Below the pieces are notes generated by a model that did not search any database, was not told the origin of the DNA, and saw only the letters and a program-made list of their open reading frames with translations. From the NCBI GenBank assembly GCA_945788625.1, contig CALZMQ010000025.1:1-51277 (forward strand): a DNA stretch of 51,277 nt, in the 5' to 3' direction. The translations under genes were made by a program, and so were the position numbers. Position 1 is the stretch's first letter. Each line of letters starts with the position of its first letter. Origin of the DNA: an uncultured Woeseiaceae bacterium. GTDB taxonomy: Bacteria; Pseudomonadota; Gammaproteobacteria; Steroidobacterales; Woeseiaceae. This document shows, one piece after another, positions 35,642 to 45,612 of the stretch.

Positions 35642-36510
35642 ACAAACTGCTCACATACGCATTCGTCGCGTTCCAGTACGTCCTGCCGAGGCACTGGCTC
35701 ACTGCAGTTGTCTATTCGGTCGCGCACATCAGGAACCGGCGCATAAAGGACTTCCTCATCAACCGGTTCGTGCCGCTGTACAAGGTCGATCTCGACGATG
35801 TGAAACTCGACGTGCCTCGCGATTTCCAGTGCTTTAATGATTTCTTCGTGCGCGAGCTAAAGGACGGTGCGAGGGAAGTCGACACCGACCTGCATTCGAT
35901 AGTATCGCCGGTCGACGGTACCGTCAGCGTCGCCGGTACGTTACGCGCCGACAGCATCCTGCAGGCGAAGGGCCTCGATTACTCATTGCACGATTTGCTC
36001 GCGACGGATCTCGAAGACGCCGACGTTTTCATCAACGGTCGTTTTGCCACGATCTATCTCGCGCCCTACAACTACCATCGCGTTCACGCGCCGTTCGATG
36101 GCGTGCTGGTTGCCGCGCGCTACGTTCCGGGAGATCTGTTCAGCGTAAATGCGGCGACTGTGTCGAACGTGAAAGGCCTGTTCCGTCGCAACGAACGCCT
36201 GATCATGCGCTTAAGGACCAGCCGAGGACCAGCCGTCGTGGTATTCGTCGGCGCATTGAATGTCGGCAGTATTTCGACGCCCTGGACGGGTGAGATCCGA
36301 CCTCGCAAATCGGGCGTCGTTGACGCCGTCGATATCGGCGGCCATGACACCAGTATCAAGAAGGGCGACCTGCTGGGTTGGTTCAACATGGGTTCGACCG
36401 TGATCCTGCTGCTGCCGGACGGCGTTTGCGAATGGCGCAGCGATCTCGGCGTCGGCGACTCAGTGCGCATGGGCGAATCGATCGGAGAGTTCTCGGGCGC
36501 CGCGGAATGA
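35638..36510 (+). CDS. psd: Phosphatidylserine decarboxylase proenzyme
   Basis: Psd makes phosphatidylethanolamine at the inner membrane. The 290-residue proenzyme has FNDFFVREL, the catalytic Asp in SPVDGTVS, His in YNYHRVHAPFDG and the self-cleavage site MGSTVILL, where the usual motif is LGST; Met for Leu is an accepted variant before the conserved Gly-Ser-Thr, and cleavage would make the pyruvoyl group at Ser. It overlaps pcuAC and epmA by four bases each (ATGA). The pair psd with epmA nearby is also known from E. coli (psd-mscM-epmA region). Confidence 0.95.
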   Translation: MNKLLTYAFVAFQYVLPRHWLTAVVYSVAHIRNRRIKDFLINRFVPLYKVDLDDVKLDVPRDFQCFNDFFVRELKDGAREVDTDLHSIVSPVDGTVSVAGTLRADSILQAKGLDYSLHDLLATDLEDADVFINGRFATIYLAPYNYHRVHAPFDGVLVAARYVPGDLFSVNAATVSNVKGLFRRNERLIMRLRTSRGPAVVVFVGALNVGSISTPWTGEIRPRKSGVVDAVDIGGHDTSIKKGDLLGWFNMGSTVILLLPDGVCEWRSDLGVGDSVRMGESIGEFSGAAE

Positions 36511-37478
36511 CGGCATGGCAGCCAACGTCGGGGCCGCAGGCGGCCAGGAACCGCGCCGCGTTGCTGCGAAGGGTGCGTGACTATTTTGACGCAGCGGGTG
36601 TACTGGAAGTCGATACTCCCGCGTTGAGCCCTTACGCCGTCACCGACCCGCAGATCGAGAGCCTTGAAATCCGTGCGAGCCTAATCAGCGAGCAGCCGCT
36701 GTTCCTGCATACGTCGCCTGAATTCTGCATGAAGCGACTGCTGGCGTCGGGCTACCCGGACATATTCTCGATCTGCCGGGTATTCCGCGATGCGGAAGCC
36801 GGTCGCCGGCACCAGCCCGAATTCACGATGATCGAGTGGTATCGCCTGGGATTCGGCCTCGTTGAGATCGTCAATGACACCCTCGAGCTGATCAACGCGA
36901 CACTGGACTCCGCCGTATCCTCTGCGGCGCCCGATTGTTACGACTATCGCGAGTCGTTTCTCGAATTTGCCGGAACCGACCCATTCGACGCCTCGGTAAG
37001 TAAGCTTGCGGATGCTGCCCGCGCCGACGCAGCGCTGCGCGACGCCGTCGGCAACGAACGCGACGACTGGCTGGACCTGCTGCTGTCGACTGTCGTCGCA
37101 CCCGCCTTTGCGACAGACCGCCTGACCGTGCTGCAGCACTTTCCGGCCAGCCAGGCGGCGCTGGCACGCCTGTGTCCCGACGATCCGCGCGTGGCGGACC
37201 GTTTCGAAGTATTCCTGGGCGCGCTCGAACTGGCCAATGGCTATGTCGAACTGACGGACGCGGGTGAACAATCCAATCGCATGCAGATCGATCAGCAGGA
37301 TCGGCATCGTCGCGGTCGCTGTGTGCGCCCGCACGACGAGGCCTTGCTTGCGGCGCTCGAATTCGGCTTGCCTCTATGTGCAGGTGTTGCAATGGGCTTT
37401 GAACGCCTGCAGATGATCGATGACTCTGCCGACGACATTCGCGACGTGATTTGCTTTTCATTCGAGACGGACCGATGA
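36507..37478 (+). CDS. epmA: Elongation factor P--(R)-beta-lysine ligase EpmA
   Basis: EpmA (PoxA/GenX) is a short class II lysyl-tRNA synthetase-like enzyme that attaches beta-lysine to EF-P. The 323-residue protein lacks the anticodon-binding domain, as expected, and has class II motif 2 FRDAEAGRRHQPEFTMIEWY and motif 3 MGFERLQMI. The start at 36507 (MTAWQPTSG) overlaps the psd stop by four bases; a longer frame reads inside psd. Its substrate gene efp lies 463 bases downstream on the other strand and carries the target lysine. EpmB, the lysine aminomutase, is not in the window. Confidence 0.96.
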   Translation: MTAWQPTSGPQAARNRAALLRRVRDYFDAAGVLEVDTPALSPYAVTDPQIESLEIRASLISEQPLFLHTSPEFCMKRLLASGYPDIFSICRVFRDAEAGRRHQPEFTMIEWYRLGFGLVEIVNDTLELINATLDSAVSSAAPDCYDYRESFLEFAGTDPFDASVSKLADAARADAALRDAVGNERDDWLDLLLSTVVAPAFATDRLTVLQHFPASQAALARLCPDDPRVADRFEVFLGALELANGYVELTDAGEQSNRMQIDQQDRHRRGRCVRPHDEALLAALEFGLPLCAGVAMGFERLQMIDDSADDIRDVICFSFETDR

Positions 37479-37948
37479 CAGACCCGGATTACAGATTGCT
37501 GGACTCGCAGCTGCGCGCTTTGCTGGTGGACGAACACGACGCGCTGGCGGCGGCGAGCAATTTCGTCGCGCTCCTTTACAATGCGGTCGACGACATCAAC
37601 TGGCTGGGCATCTACGTGCTGCGCGGCCAGGAACTGGTGCTTGGGCCGTTCCAGGGAAAGCCGGCCTGTGTGCGCATTCCATTGAGCGACGGCGTTTGCG
37701 GCGCGGCCGCGAGCAGCCGGCAGTCACAACGCGTCGACGACGTACACACATTCACGGGGCATATCGCCTGCGATCCTGAGTCGCGCTCTGAACTCGTGGT
37801 ACCGCTGCTGGCCAATGGTGAGTTGATCGGCGTGCTCGATATCGACAGCCCGTCGGCGGGCCGCTTCGCCGAGTCGGATCAATCCGGTGTCGAATTGCTC
37901 TGTCAAACGTTTTGCGCGTTGCAGGAAAAGCGCGACGCTTTCATTTGA
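37475..37948 (+). CDS. msrC: GAF-domain free methionine-(R)-sulfoxide reductase
   Basis: fRMsr repairs free methionine-R-sulfoxide. The 157-residue protein is one GAF domain with the three family cysteines: [15 protein letters not shown] and GHIACDPES, plus SELVVPLL. The start at 37475 overlaps the epmA stop by four bases and is better than the upstream in-frame ATG at 37451. It is the last gene of the coupled sco1-pcuAC-psd-epmA-msrC operon and overlaps the 3' end of efp, tail to tail, by eight bases. Confidence 0.93.
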   Translation: MTDPDYRLLDSQLRALLVDEHDALAAASNFVALLYNAVDDINWLGIYVLRGQELVLGPFQGKPACVRIPLSDGVCGAAASSRQSQRVDDVHTFTGHIACDPESRSELVVPLLANGELIGVLDIDSPSAGRFAESDQSGVELLCQTFCALQEKRDAFI

Positions 37949-38507
37949 CGCGGGAAACGTACTCGCGAGAACGGGTATCGACCTTGATAGTCTCGCCCTG
38001 GTCTACGAACAGCGGCACTCGTACCACGGCACCGGTGGTCAGGGTAGCGGGCTTGACACCGCCGCTCGCTGTGTCGCCTTTGACGCCCGGATCGGTTTCG
38101 ATAATTTCGAGTTCGACAAAGTTCGGTGCATTGACGATGAGCGGTGTGTTGTTCCACAGCGTAATACCGCAGATATCGCCATCACTTATCCAGTCCTTCG
38201 CGTCTCCCACGGCTTTCGCATCGGCGGCATATTGCTCGAACGTGTCGGCGACCATGAAGTGCCAGAATTCGCCGTCCGAGTAGAGATACTGCATTTCCGT
38301 GTCGACGACGTCGGCTGCTTCCACTGACTCGCCGGATTTGAAGGTCTTGTCGACCGTCTTGCCCGTCTTGAGATTGCGGATGCGAACGCGATTGAACGCT
38401 TGCCCTTTGCCGGGCTTCACGAATTCGTTCTCCACGATGATGCAGGGATCGCCATCGATGATGATGCGCAGCCCGGATCTGAATTCATTGGTGCTGTAAT
38501 TTCCCAT
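37941..38507 (-). CDS. efp: Translation elongation factor P
   Basis: EF-P rescues ribosomes stalled at polyproline. The 188-residue protein has the KOW-like first domain with the modified lysine in [10 protein letters not shown] (about Lys34), [15 protein letters not shown], the [12 protein letters not shown] strand and the end [12 protein letters not shown]. The length is the same as E. coli EF-P (188). The presence of EpmA next door and the lysine at the loop tip fit the beta-lysine type of modification. The GPPGPPGPP stretch in the decaheme cytochrome of this window is the kind of sequence that needs EF-P. Confidence 0.98.
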   Translation of the reverse strand: MGNYSTNEFRSGLRIIIDGDPCIIVENEFVKPGKGQAFNRVRIRNLKTGKTVDKTFKSGESVEAADVVDTEMQYLYSDGEFWHFMVADTFEQYAADAKAVGDAKDWISDGDICGITLWNNTPLIVNAPNFVELEIIETDPGVKGDTASGGVKPATLTTGAVVRVPLFVDQGETIKVDTRSREYVSRVK

Positions 38508-38671
38508 GCGTATCGCCCTGTATACCGCTCGCCTGTTGCCGGCGAGGCGCCATCATACCGGAGTCTCCGTCCGGCGCCAGTCACTTTTACGGCCCCGATT
38601 TCGCCGAAAATGCCCCGAAACCAGACATAAGTCACGGTTTTGATATCCCGTGCGGGAAAACGGCGGCCGTT

Positions 38672-40846
38672 GTGACTAAACTGACCTCACCGAACACGGA
38701 CGTTAGCAGACAACCCGAGGTTGCCAGGGAATTGGATTTGAGCGGGCGCCAGAGCATCTCAATAGCCGTCCTGACCCAGAATCAGGACGATGTTCAGTTG
38801 ATAAACAGCGCGCTGCGCGATGCAGGCCATGCCGCGCATTGTCACTGGATTTCCAGCCCGAACCAGCTGGAGGAAACGCTGTCGGGCGAAAGCGTCGAAC
38901 TCCTGATCCTGAACTGCGACCGGTACCCGGACTCGATTCGCCAGGTCGTCAAGCAAAAGGACCGTTACAACCCCGAAGTGCCCGTCATCGCCATGCAGGC
39001 CCAAGCCGCGGAACCGGACATCGAAAGCGCGATGCAATCCGGCGCCTGCGACCTGGTTTCCATGGGGCTCAAGACCAGGCTGCAATCTGTCGCGTCGCGC
39101 GAACTGCGTGCGTTGCGCGTCGAGCGCGCACTGAATTCCACGCTGCAGTCCGCCACCGAATACAAGCGGCAACTCAAGGACCACATGCAGGCGTCCAGCA
39201 GTTCGATTGCGTTCGTGCAGGACGGCATCATCACCGACGTGAATGACGCCTGGTTGGGGCAATTCAAGGTCAAGGAACGGGGCGAGTTGGTGGGCATGCC
39301 CATCATGGATTATTTCGAGTCCGAGAGTCAGGCCGCGCTCAAAGGCGCCCTGATCGCGACGATTGCCGGCAAGTGGCAGCCCGGCGAAAAACTTATTGTC
39401 AAGGCGCACATCGACTCCGGCGAAGCCGAAGAGCTGCACCTCGAGTTCCGGAAGGTGGATCTGGACGACGGACCCAGTGTGCAAATCCGAATATCCGCGC
39501 TATTGAAAGTAGCCGAGGAACCGACGAAGCTCGTTCACGACGCACTGAAACGCGATCCGACCATGCTGTTCTTCCACCGCGCCCAGTTCCTTGAACGAAT
39601 CACCAAGCGTTTGCACAGAAAACCGGCGTCGGGAACCCATTGCCTTGTCTACATAAAGCCCGACAATTTCGGCGAAATGGCCGAAAAGACGGGCATCCTG
39701 AACTCCGAGGAAATCCTCGCCCAATTCGCCGAGGAAGTGCGCAAACGCATGCACCCGCGCGACGTTGCCGGCCGCTTCGAAGGAACGGCAATCATGGCGT
39801 TACTGGAGCGTGGCAGCGCTCGTGACGCCCAGGTCTGGGGCAAGCAACTCGTCGATCACATCGGCAAGACGACGTTCGAGATCGGGGACAAGTCCACGCA
39901 CCTGACCTGCACCGTCGGCGCCTGCGGTATCAGCGAGGTGTTCAGCAGTCTCGAGGAATTCGTTGCCGCGACTGTCGTCGCGTACAAGCAGGGCAAGAGT
40001 GCGGGCGGCAATACCTCATTCCTGAGCGAGACGGTAGACGAAGATACAAAGCAACGCGAATTCGACGCCATCTGGGTGAAACACCTGAAATCGGCGCTGA
40101 TGGAAGATCGTTTCCGCCTGGCACAGCTCCCGATTGCGGGGCTGCGCAGCGACTCGGTCGAGATGTTCGATCTCCTGGTTCGCATGATCGACGAGCAGGG
40201 TAACTCCGTGCTGCCGTCGGAGTTCCTGCCTGCCGCGGAACGCAACAACATGATGAAGAACATCGATCGATGGATTCTGCAGGCGGCGACACAATTCTGC
40301 AGCGAGAACGACGCCGACCGCGTGTTCGTGCGGTTGTCGCAGCAATCGATCACCGATCCGTCCACGGCAACCTGGATAGAGCAGAAACTCGACGAAGGCA
40401 GTTTCGATTGTTCGCGCCTCGTACTTCAGGTACCGGAACGCGACGCGGCCAAGCACATCAAGCAGACACGCGAACTCGTCAAGCACGTACGCAAACTCGG
40501 TATCGGTTTCGCCATCGAGCATTACGGTATCGACCAGGAGCGCTTCCAGATACTCGACCTGTTGAAACCCGATTACATCAAAGTCGACGGCGAGCTCATG
40601 CACACACTAATGATCGACAACAAAATGCAGGATGCGGTGAGCAAGATCGTCAAAGCTGCGCAGGACCGCAACATCAAGACCGTTGCAGAGCGCGTGGAGA
40701 ACGCCAACGCGATGGCGATACTGTTTCAACTCGGCCTGGACTACATGCAGGGACATTATGTTCAGGAGCCCGAGGTGGTGTTGCAGGACACAGATACCGG
40801 CAAATCCAACACACTCGAATCGCTCGCTACGGCCAGCGCCAGCTAG
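38672..40846 (+). CDS. FimX-like receiver-PAS-GGDEF-EAL protein (degenerate catalytic motifs)
   Basis: FimX senses c-di-GMP and controls type IV pilus assembly at the pole. This 724-residue protein starts with GTG and has a receiver-like domain (about 28-150; Asn81 in place of the phospho-Asp, LLILNCD), a PAS domain (about 172-285), a GGDEF fold (about 300-450) whose signature is RFEGT at 368-372, and an EAL fold (about 465-715) with QLPI and FDLLVRM where active enzymes have QPI and E-A/V-L. Both enzyme sites thus look dead, as in FimX, and the EAL part may still bind c-di-GMP. The next gene downstream is a FimV-like protein, which supports a pilus role. Confidence 0.88.
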   Translation: MTKLTSPNTDVSRQPEVARELDLSGRQSISIAVLTQNQDDVQLINSALRDAGHAAHCHWISSPNQLEETLSGESVELLILNCDRYPDSIRQVVKQKDRYNPEVPVIAMQAQAAEPDIESAMQSGACDLVSMGLKTRLQSVASRELRALRVERALNSTLQSATEYKRQLKDHMQASSSSIAFVQDGIITDVNDAWLGQFKVKERGELVGMPIMDYFESESQAALKGALIATIAGKWQPGEKLIVKAHIDSGEAEELHLEFRKVDLDDGPSVQIRISALLKVAEEPTKLVHDALKRDPTMLFFHRAQFLERITKRLHRKPASGTHCLVYIKPDNFGEMAEKTGILNSEEILAQFAEEVRKRMHPRDVAGRFEGTAIMALLERGSARDAQVWGKQLVDHIGKTTFEIGDKSTHLTCTVGACGISEVFSSLEEFVAATVVAYKQGKSAGGNTSFLSETVDEDTKQREFDAIWVKHLKSALMEDRFRLAQLPIAGLRSDSVEMFDLLVRMIDEQGNSVLPSEFLPAAERNNMMKNIDRWILQAATQFCSENDADRVFVRLSQQSITDPSTATWIEQKLDEGSFDCSRLVLQVPERDAAKHIKQTRELVKHVRKLGIGFAIEHYGIDQERFQILDLLKPDYIKVDGELMHTLMIDNKMQDAVSKIVKAAQDRNIKTVAERVENANAMAILFQLGLDYMQGHYVQEPEVVLQDTDTGKSNTLESLATASAS

Positions 40847-40875
40847 GGCGCCGCAGCCGCGGAGTTCGCACTGAA

Positions 40876-40895
40876 AGTGTGACGCAGTTCACACT
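40876..40895. promoter_or_regulatory. CRP/Vfr-type operator upstream of the second FimV-like gene
   Basis: AGTGTGACGCAGTTCACACT has perfect seven-base arms and contains TGTGA-N6-TCACA, the CRP/Vfr consensus. It lies 30 bases after the FimX-like stop and 142-161 bases before the ATG of the FimV-like gene. Confidence 0.72.
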
Positions 40896-41036
40896 CTGCT
40901 TGCGGAACCAGGCACTCACGAAGACAAGCGCGCAAAACATAGAATAGCGTCATATCAACCGAATCGACCTGGCTATAAGCTGATTGTTGCTGCGCCTGTG
41001 GGGTACCTGACTGTGAAAAAGACGAAAGCCGAGCGC

Positions 41037-43091
41037 ATGAACATCATTGCGACCACGAGGTCGCGCAGGCACAAAACCCTGTTGCCACTGGTCGCGATTG
41101 GCGGCAGCCTGACAGCCGTTCCGGCCGGCGCCCTGGAACTGGGGGAACTCACCGTCGAATCGCGGCTCGGACAGCCGCTGCGAGCCAGCATTGCCTACGC
41201 CCTGGCACCCAATGAACAAATCGCCGACTCTTGCGTGTCACTGCGCAGGGGACCGTCGGCAAGTGGCTTGCCCGGCGTCGGCCAGGCATCGTTGCGCATC
41301 GGCGAGGGCTCGATTGTTCTGACGGGGCAAACGCCCATCCGCGAGCCCATGGTCGCCGCACAGCTTGTCGTGGATTGTCCGTACACGGCCAACTTCAGCC
41401 GTGAGTACATGATGTTCATCGATCCACCGGCACCGGTTTCCGCGCAACAGCCTGTCGCGCAGCAGCCAGTCGTACAGGCGGCCCCGGCCGTCGTTCCGGC
41501 TGCAGCCGCACCCCGGGCGCCGGCGCGTGTACCCGCCGTGTCGCGACGCACCAACGCAGCGGTCAGCCGCGAGCCGATACGTCCTTCCGGCGGTTACCGC
41601 GTACAACCGGGCGAAACACTGTCCGAGATAGTGCAACGCATCGAGAACCGCCCGATCGGTCTGTGGCCTGCGGTGTTTGCCGTCTTCGAGGCGAATCCAG
41701 ACGCGTTCATGGACAATGACCCGAACAAGTTGAAGGCCGGCAGCTTGCTGTCGATCCCGAGTTTCGACGGCAGTGAAGCGGTCGTTACGGCAGCGCCCCG
41801 GAGTGTTCCGGAAACTGCCACCCCAGCGGTCTCGGATGTCGTGGAAGCCGCTCCGGTTACGATCGTGCCCGTGGACATCATGACACCGGCGGCCGCCGAC
41901 CCGGCTGCAGCCGCGGTTGCGAAAACCCCCGCAGTAGAACCCGCTGCCGCAGAGGCCGTCGATACGGTCACGGACTCGACCGCGGACCTGCGGCCGGGTG
42001 ACATTATTCTTGACGGCGATGCGGCGTTCGTCGAGAGCAGCGGCGTCGCACAAGAGACCATCGTCATTCCCGACACGGAACTTGCAGGGCCCGTCACTGA
42101 CGCGTCGTCACCGAATGTACCAACTGCCACGATCGACACGGGCAGCGCTCCGGAAACGTCCAGTTCGTGGTTGTTCTGGCTTGCGGGCAGTGGCCTCGCC
42201 ATCCTCATCGCCCTGCTGTTGTTCGGCCGCCGCATTCGCAACCTGTTCGGCGCGGCCGACGCTCAACCGATGCGTCGTGCCACGGACGGCGACACGGCAG
42301 AGTTGCAGGCCGCCCTGCCGATCGAAGAAGAATTGTCGGATGATTCTCCGACTGAAGAAAACCTCGCGCTCGACGCCGACCTGATCGTCGGCACCGGCCT
42401 GGAAGAGGGAACGGATATGGAAGTCGCTCAGGACTTCGGCTTCGCCTCGCCCACCGAGGTCGACATCGAGCTGCCGTTCGAGCCCCAGCCGACCGAGGAA
42501 ACGCAGCAGACCGACATTATCGCCCCGGTCCGCGCGGATGAGCATTCGATACTCGACAGCGAAGTGCTTCCGGACGACGACGACTACGATATGTCAGTCA
42601 TCGTCGACGCAACGAAAATGCCGCACCCCGAAGACGTTACCGAACGTGACCTCAAGGCTGTCGAAGTCAGCGCCGACGAGGACGACACGGCAACGACCGA
42701 CAGCTACACGATCAACGAGGAAGCCAGTTTCAATGTTCTCGAACAGGACTACGAGGACCAGTTGACCGCAACACAGGCACTGAAGCTGGAAATCGCGCGC
42801 GTCGCAGCCGAACTCTCCAATCAGATGGATGAGGATACCGTCGAGACCGGTTTGCTCGACGAGCCGACAGCCGAAATGCCGCTCGCCACGGTGACAGAGC
42901 TCGACGTTACCGCACAGCTCCCGACCCGTGAAACCGAACTCAGCGACCTCGACGACACGGGTGTCAATGAAGCCATCACCGTGAACATAACAAGAGACGA
43001 GAACACGGTCGAAATCCAGACGGCCGATAACGACGACGATACGACGGAAATGGAAATCGAGGGCGGCAAAGTCGATACGAAAGCACTGTAG
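41037..43091 (+). CDS. Second FimV-like LysM membrane protein
   Basis: The protein has 684 residues from the ATG at 41037: signal peptide (RSRRHKTLLPLVAIGGSLTA, cut near AGA), FimV-type N-terminal domain (LELGELTVESRLGQPLRASI, SREYMMFIDPP), an Ala/Pro linker, a LysM domain (YRVQPGETLSEIVQRI with FEANPDAFM), one membrane helix (WLFWLAGSGLAILIALLLFG) and a long acidic tail. It lacks the C-terminal TPR-like FimV domain of the protein at 27979-31317. In-frame GTG codons at 40998 and 41013 are other possible starts; none has a strong ribosome site. Its place after a FimX-like gene suggests a pilus or polar role, but that is inference. Confidence 0.82.
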   Translation: MNIIATTRSRRHKTLLPLVAIGGSLTAVPAGALELGELTVESRLGQPLRASIAYALAPNEQIADSCVSLRRGPSASGLPGVGQASLRIGEGSIVLTGQTPIREPMVAAQLVVDCPYTANFSREYMMFIDPPAPVSAQQPVAQQPVVQAAPAVVPAAAAPRAPARVPAVSRRTNAAVSREPIRPSGGYRVQPGETLSEIVQRIENRPIGLWPAVFAVFEANPDAFMDNDPNKLKAGSLLSIPSFDGSEAVVTAAPRSVPETATPAVSDVVEAAPVTIVPVDIMTPAAADPAAAAVAKTPAVEPAAAEAVDTVTDSTADLRPGDIILDGDAAFVESSGVAQETIVIPDTELAGPVTDASSPNVPTATIDTGSAPETSSSWLFWLAGSGLAILIALLLFGRRIRNLFGAADAQPMRRATDGDTAELQAALPIEEELSDDSPTEENLALDADLIVGTGLEEGTDMEVAQDFGFASPTEVDIELPFEPQPTEETQQTDIIAPVRADEHSILDSEVLPDDDDYDMSVIVDATKMPHPEDVTERDLKAVEVSADEDDTATTDSYTINEEASFNVLEQDYEDQLTATQALKLEIARVAAELSNQMDEDTVETGLLDEPTAEMPLATVTELDVTAQLPTRETELSDLDDTGVNEAITVNITRDENTVEIQTADNDDDTTEMEIEGGKVDTKAL

Positions 43092-43094
43092 CTC

Positions 43095-43340
43095 CCCCTC
43101 TCCCCCCACCTATCAGCGGCGAAATGGCGCCGATCACGGGGATATTTCGCTCGCTCCGCGCTGGCGCGAAGTCGCTTCGCAAGACATCCCCGCACTCGAC
43201 GCCACCATCCGAGTAGGTGGCTGCAGGCGAGTGGACGACATGTTTATCGGCGAGACATAAGGCGAGCGCCAGCGAGACAGTCCGTCGATAAACATGTCGG
43301 CCGCTCGCCTTTCCCTGATGATAGGTGGGGGGAGGGGGGC
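43095..43340. mobile_element. 246-bp inverted-repeat element (MITE-like or large palindromic spacer)
   Basis: The whole gap between the FimV-like gene and parC is bounded by inverted ends: TCCCCCCACCTATCA at 43102-43116 and its exact complement at 43320-43334, with further imperfect C/G-run matches outside. No reading frame of note lies inside. It may be a non-autonomous mobile element, a REPIN-type repeat or a structured bidirectional terminator. I see no target-site duplication that I trust. Confidence 0.55.
43227..43310. repeat. Nested inverted repeat inside the element
   Basis: CGACATGTTTATCG (43237-43250) pairs perfectly with CGATAAACATGTCG (43287-43300). The stem extends outward with GGCGAG/CTCGCC to 24 positions with two mismatches. 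The 36-base loop holds two direct copies of GCGAGACA (43251 and 43273). Confidence 0.8.
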
Positions 43341-43341
43341 G

Positions 43342-45585
43342 TTATTCGACCCCGACGAGTCGTTCGACCTTGCGCCAGCCTTTCGGCAGTAGGCTGCCCC
43401 GTAACGCCCGATCCCCGTAGTAATCGTCGAGATCATCCCATTTGATTGTCATCATCCGCGTACCCGTATAGACCTGCAGGCTGCCGTCTTCCGGTACCAC
43501 GGCCGCGGCAACCATGGTTTCCTCGCCGCCCTGGTATTTCTTCCCCGGTATGTTGATCAGCTTGTTGCCCTTGCCCTTTGCGAGTTCCGGCAGTTCCTCA
43601 AGTTCGAACAACAACAGACGGCCGATCGAACTGACGGCAGCGATCAGGCACTCGGTCTCCGGCGGTACCGCGGCCGGGACCACGGCCTTGCCTCCGGGCG
43701 GCACACGCAGTATCGCCTTGCCTGCCTTGTTGCGAGACACGAGGTCACTGAGCGTCGCAATAAAACCGTAGCCGGCGTCGCTCGCAAGCAGGTACTTCTG
43801 TTCGGCGGCACCGATCATGGTGCCGCAAAATGCTGCGCCATCGGGTGGCTTGAAACGACTGGACAATGGTTCGCCCTGCCCGCGTGCCGACGGTAGAGTA
43901 CCGGCGATAACGCTGTACACGCGGCCCGTGCTATCGATGAACATCGCAAGCTGGTTGCTGCGCCCCTGCGCCGCAGCGAGGAAACTGTCGCCGGACCTGT
44001 AGCTCAGCGTGGTCGGGTCGATTTCGTGCCCCTTGGCAGCACGCGCGTAACCGGCCTGCGACAGCACGACCGTTACGGGCTCACTCGCGACCAGTTGTGT
44101 TTCGTCGAGCGCTTGCGCGGCATCGCGCTCGACAATCCGCGTGCGGCGTTCGTCGCCGTAGGCTTCGGCGTCTTCCAGTATTTCCTTCTTGATCAGCGTC
44201 TTGAGGCGCGCAGCGCTATTGAGCGTCTTTTGCAGGATGTCGCGTTCTGCGCTGAGTTCGTCCTGCTCGCCACGGATCTTCATTTCCTCGAGCTTGGCGA
44301 GATTTCTCAGGCGCAGGTTCAGTATCGCTTCGGCCTGCGGATCGCTGAGCTTGAATCGCTTCATCAGCACGGGCTTGGGCTCGTCCTCTTCCCGGATGAT
44401 CGCAATTACCTCGTCAATATTCAGGTACGCAACCAGCAGGCCGTCGAGAATGTGCAGCCGATCGTCGACGATCTGAAGACGATGGCTCAGGCGTTTCTTT
44501 ACCGTGTTCTTTCGAAACGTCAGCCACTCTTTCAATATGTCCAGCAGGCTGAACGAGCGCGGCCTGCCGTTCAGGCCGATGATATTCATATTGACGCGTG
44601 CCGTGCGTTCGAGCGACGTCGTCGAAAAAAGGTGCGACATCAGCTGATCGACATCGACGCCGCGTTTTTTGCTGATGACGAGGCGCGTCGGATCTTCGTG
44701 GTCCGACTCATCACGCAGATCGTCGACCTGCGGCAGTTTCTTGTTACGCATTTGCGCTGCAATCTGCTCGAGTATCTTGCTGCCGGATATCTGGTGCGGC
44801 AACGAAGTGACGATTATGTCGCCGTTCTCGATCTTGTACGAGGCACGCAACCGCAGCGTGCCGCTGCCGGTCGAGTACATTTCCCGAATCTCGCTGGCGG
44901 GCGACACGAGTTCCCCGCCGGTCGGGTAATCCGGCCCCTTGATGTGCTTCATGAGCTGCGCAACCGTCGCTTTCGGGTTATCGAGCAAATGCACGAGCGC
45001 ACTCGCCACTTCTCTCAGGTTGTGCGGCGGCACATCGGTGGACATGCCGACGGCGATGCCCGTGGTACCGTTGAGCAACAGGTTCGGCAGCCGGGCCGGA
45101 AGAACAACGGGTTCGGTCATCGTGCCGTCGAAATTCGGTACCCAGTCGACCGTGCCCTGGCCGAGTTCCTGCAACAGGCTTTTGGCGTATGGCGTCAGCC
45201 GCGACTCCGTGTAACGCATCGCCGCGAACGACTTGGGATCGTCGGTCGAGCCCCAGTTGCCCTGGCCATCGACTACGGTGTAACGGTAGGAGAAGTTCTG
45301 CGCCATGAGTACCATGGCTTCGTAGCAGGCAGAGTCGCCGTGCGGATGGAATTTACCGATGACGTCGCCGACGGTTCGCGCCGATTTTTTCGGCTTCGAA
45401 CTGGCCGACAGGCCCAGCTCACTCATCGAGTAGATGATGCGGCGTTGAACCGGCTTCAGGCCGTCACCGATTTGTGGCAATGCCCGGTCGAGAATTACGT
45501 ACATCGAATAATCGAGATACGCCTTCTCGGTGTATTCCTTAAGCGCCTGTTGTTCGACGCCCTCGAGGTTCAGACTGTTTTGCAT
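43342..45585 (-). CDS. parC: DNA topoisomerase IV subunit A
   Basis: ParC is the cleaving subunit that unlinks daughter chromosomes. The 747-residue protein has the catalytic Tyr in [11 protein letters not shown], the quinolone region [20 protein letters not shown] with the wild-type Ser and Glu, and a C-terminal beta-pinwheel part. The length fits E. coli ParC (752). parE is 27 bases upstream on the same strand, so both subunits come from one transcript; in E. coli the two genes are apart. Confidence 0.97.
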   Translation of the reverse strand: MQNSLNLEGVEQQALKEYTEKAYLDYSMYVILDRALPQIGDGLKPVQRRIIYSMSELGLSASSKPKKSARTVGDVIGKFHPHGDSACYEAMVLMAQNFSYRYTVVDGQGNWGSTDDPKSFAAMRYTESRLTPYAKSLLQELGQGTVDWVPNFDGTMTEPVVLPARLPNLLLNGTTGIAVGMSTDVPPHNLREVASALVHLLDNPKATVAQLMKHIKGPDYPTGGELVSPASEIREMYSTGSGTLRLRASYKIENGDIIVTSLPHQISGSKILEQIAAQMRNKKLPQVDDLRDESDHEDPTRLVISKKRGVDVDQLMSHLFSTTSLERTARVNMNIIGLNGRPRSFSLLDILKEWLTFRKNTVKKRLSHRLQIVDDRLHILDGLLVAYLNIDEVIAIIREEDEPKPVLMKRFKLSDPQAEAILNLRLRNLAKLEEMKIRGEQDELSAERDILQKTLNSAARLKTLIKKEILEDAEAYGDERRTRIVERDAAQALDETQLVASEPVTVVLSQAGYARAAKGHEIDPTTLSYRSGDSFLAAAQGRSNQLAMFIDSTGRVYSVIAGTLPSARGQGEPLSSRFKPPDGAAFCGTMIGAAEQKYLLASDAGYGFIATLSDLVSRNKAGKAILRVPPGGKAVVPAAVPPETECLIAAVSSIGRLLLFELEELPELAKGKGNKLINIPGKKYQGGEETMVAAAVVPEDGSLQVYTGTRMMTIKWDDLDDYYGDRALRGSLLPKGWRKVERLVGVE

Positions 45586-45612
45586 GTCAGGTCCTGGTAT
45601 CGATTGCCGGCC

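Noticed and set aside
35638..36510. Inactive psd because of MGST instead of LGST
   Set aside because: The Gly-Ser-Thr needed for self-cleavage is intact and the Asp and His of the triad are present; Leu to Met is a mild change.
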